A stretch of DNA of 5,863 bases from Desulfonatronovibrio sp. (lineage in GTDB: Bacteria; Desulfobacterota; Desulfovibrionia; Desulfovibrionales; Desulfonatronovibrionaceae): positions 1 through 5,863 of the forward strand of contig PWPY01000191.1 in NCBI GenBank assembly GCA_003558575.1, read 5' to 3'. Shown here piece by piece: positions 5,592 to 5,863 of the stretch (its first letter is position 1; every line of letters begins with the position of its first letter). The position numbers and the translations under genes were made by a program. The notes beneath the pieces are model-generated. The model did no database searches. It was not told the origin of the DNA and saw only the letters and a list, made by a program, of their open reading frames with translations.

Positions 5592-5863
5592 TTATATTAG
5601 ATAATAAACGTTTGGACCTGTGCCCAGCTTGGGTTTGCGGACAAGGGAATATCTTGCGCTGAGGGCTTTCCTGAGATCAGATGATGAATCATGCAGGTCA
5701 CCAAAAATAATCGCGCCTTCTGAAACTTCAGCACATGCAGGCATCTGTCCTTTGTCCAGACGATGTGCACAGAATTCACATTTTTCTACAACCCCTTTGC
5801 TTCTGGTTGGGTATTCTGGATCCATACGCTCCAGATATCTTCTGGGATCAGAAAAGTTAAAGC
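5592..5863 (-). CDS. dsrO: DsrO, periplasmic iron-sulfur subunit of DsrMKJOP (partial, C-terminal 89 residues)
   Basis: Only the last 89 residues of a protein usually about 250-270 long are present; the N-terminus, with the expected Tat signal, is beyond the right edge. DsrO is the ferredoxin-like periplasmic subunit thought to pass electrons between DsrJ and DsrP. Visible family marks are DPRRYLERMDPEYPTRSKG, then VVEKCEFCAHRLDKGQMPAC with three cysteines, FGDLHDSSSDLR and the C-terminal RKPKLGTGPNVYYLI. In related four-cluster proteins the last cysteine group reads PAC-x3-CP; here the position is PACAEVSEGAI, with Ser for Cys and one residue fewer. So one cluster may lack a ligand or use another residue; whether this is normal for DsrO I cannot confirm. 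It overlaps no gene and is followed by dsrP after 10 bases. Confidence 0.93.
   Translation of the reverse strand, partial: FNFSDPRRYLERMDPEYPTRSKGVVEKCEFCAHRLDKGQMPACAEVSEGAIIFGDLHDSSSDLRKALSARYSLVRKPKLGTGPNVYYLI

Noticed and set aside
5597..5779. Minus-strand ORF overlapping the dsrO end in another frame
   Set aside because: The DsrO frame has the CxxC group and the characteristic C-terminus; the alternative frame is a shadow.

Overview
The window most likely comes from a sulfate-reducing bacterium of the Desulfovibrionales/Desulfohalobiales type with an AT-leaning genome. Two dissimilatory sulfite reductase (dsr) loci occupy its ends. At the left edge is dsrA (minus strand, cut off at position 1), whose cysteine ligands fall at the residue numbers I recall for Desulfovibrio vulgaris DsrA. 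At the right edge are the end of dsrO and the complete dsrP (minus strand), the last two subunits of the DsrMKJOP membrane complex. The ferredoxin in the middle closely resembles Desulfovibrio africanus ferredoxin III, which supports the same assignment.

Layout from right to left, in the direction of most transcription: dsrO (partial) and dsrP, 10 nt apart; two strong hairpins in the short gap to a convergent plus-strand gene for a VOC (glyoxalase/dioxygenase fold) protein; a 133-bp divergent intergenic region with an 18-bp perfect palindrome; a single-gene unit for a 62-residue ferredoxin closed by a textbook intrinsic terminator; a gap holding a possible 22-residue plus-strand micro-ORF; a tight three-gene operon (YkgJ-like CxxxCxxCC protein, a 120-residue protein I do not recognise, a five-repeat TPR protein); a 334-bp regulatory gap; then dsrA.

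The known parts act in one pathway. DsrA is the alpha subunit of the cytoplasmic siroheme sulfite reductase. DsrO and DsrP belong to the complex that links periplasmic/menaquinone redox chemistry to cytoplasmic reduction of the DsrC trisulfide. The ferredoxin is a plausible soluble electron carrier. The YkgJ-like, unknown and TPR proteins have no assigned role here; their position just upstream of dsrA makes an accessory or maturation function a reasonable but unproven idea.

The most interesting non-coding part is the dsrA leader. It contains a terminator-like hairpin with a U-tract, a smaller hairpin that uses the same bases and so excludes the first, a short ORF ending exactly where the hairpins begin, and a TGTGA-N4-TCACA dyad. 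Together these suggest attenuation control of dsrA. All regulatory calls are by eye, without folding or alignment software.
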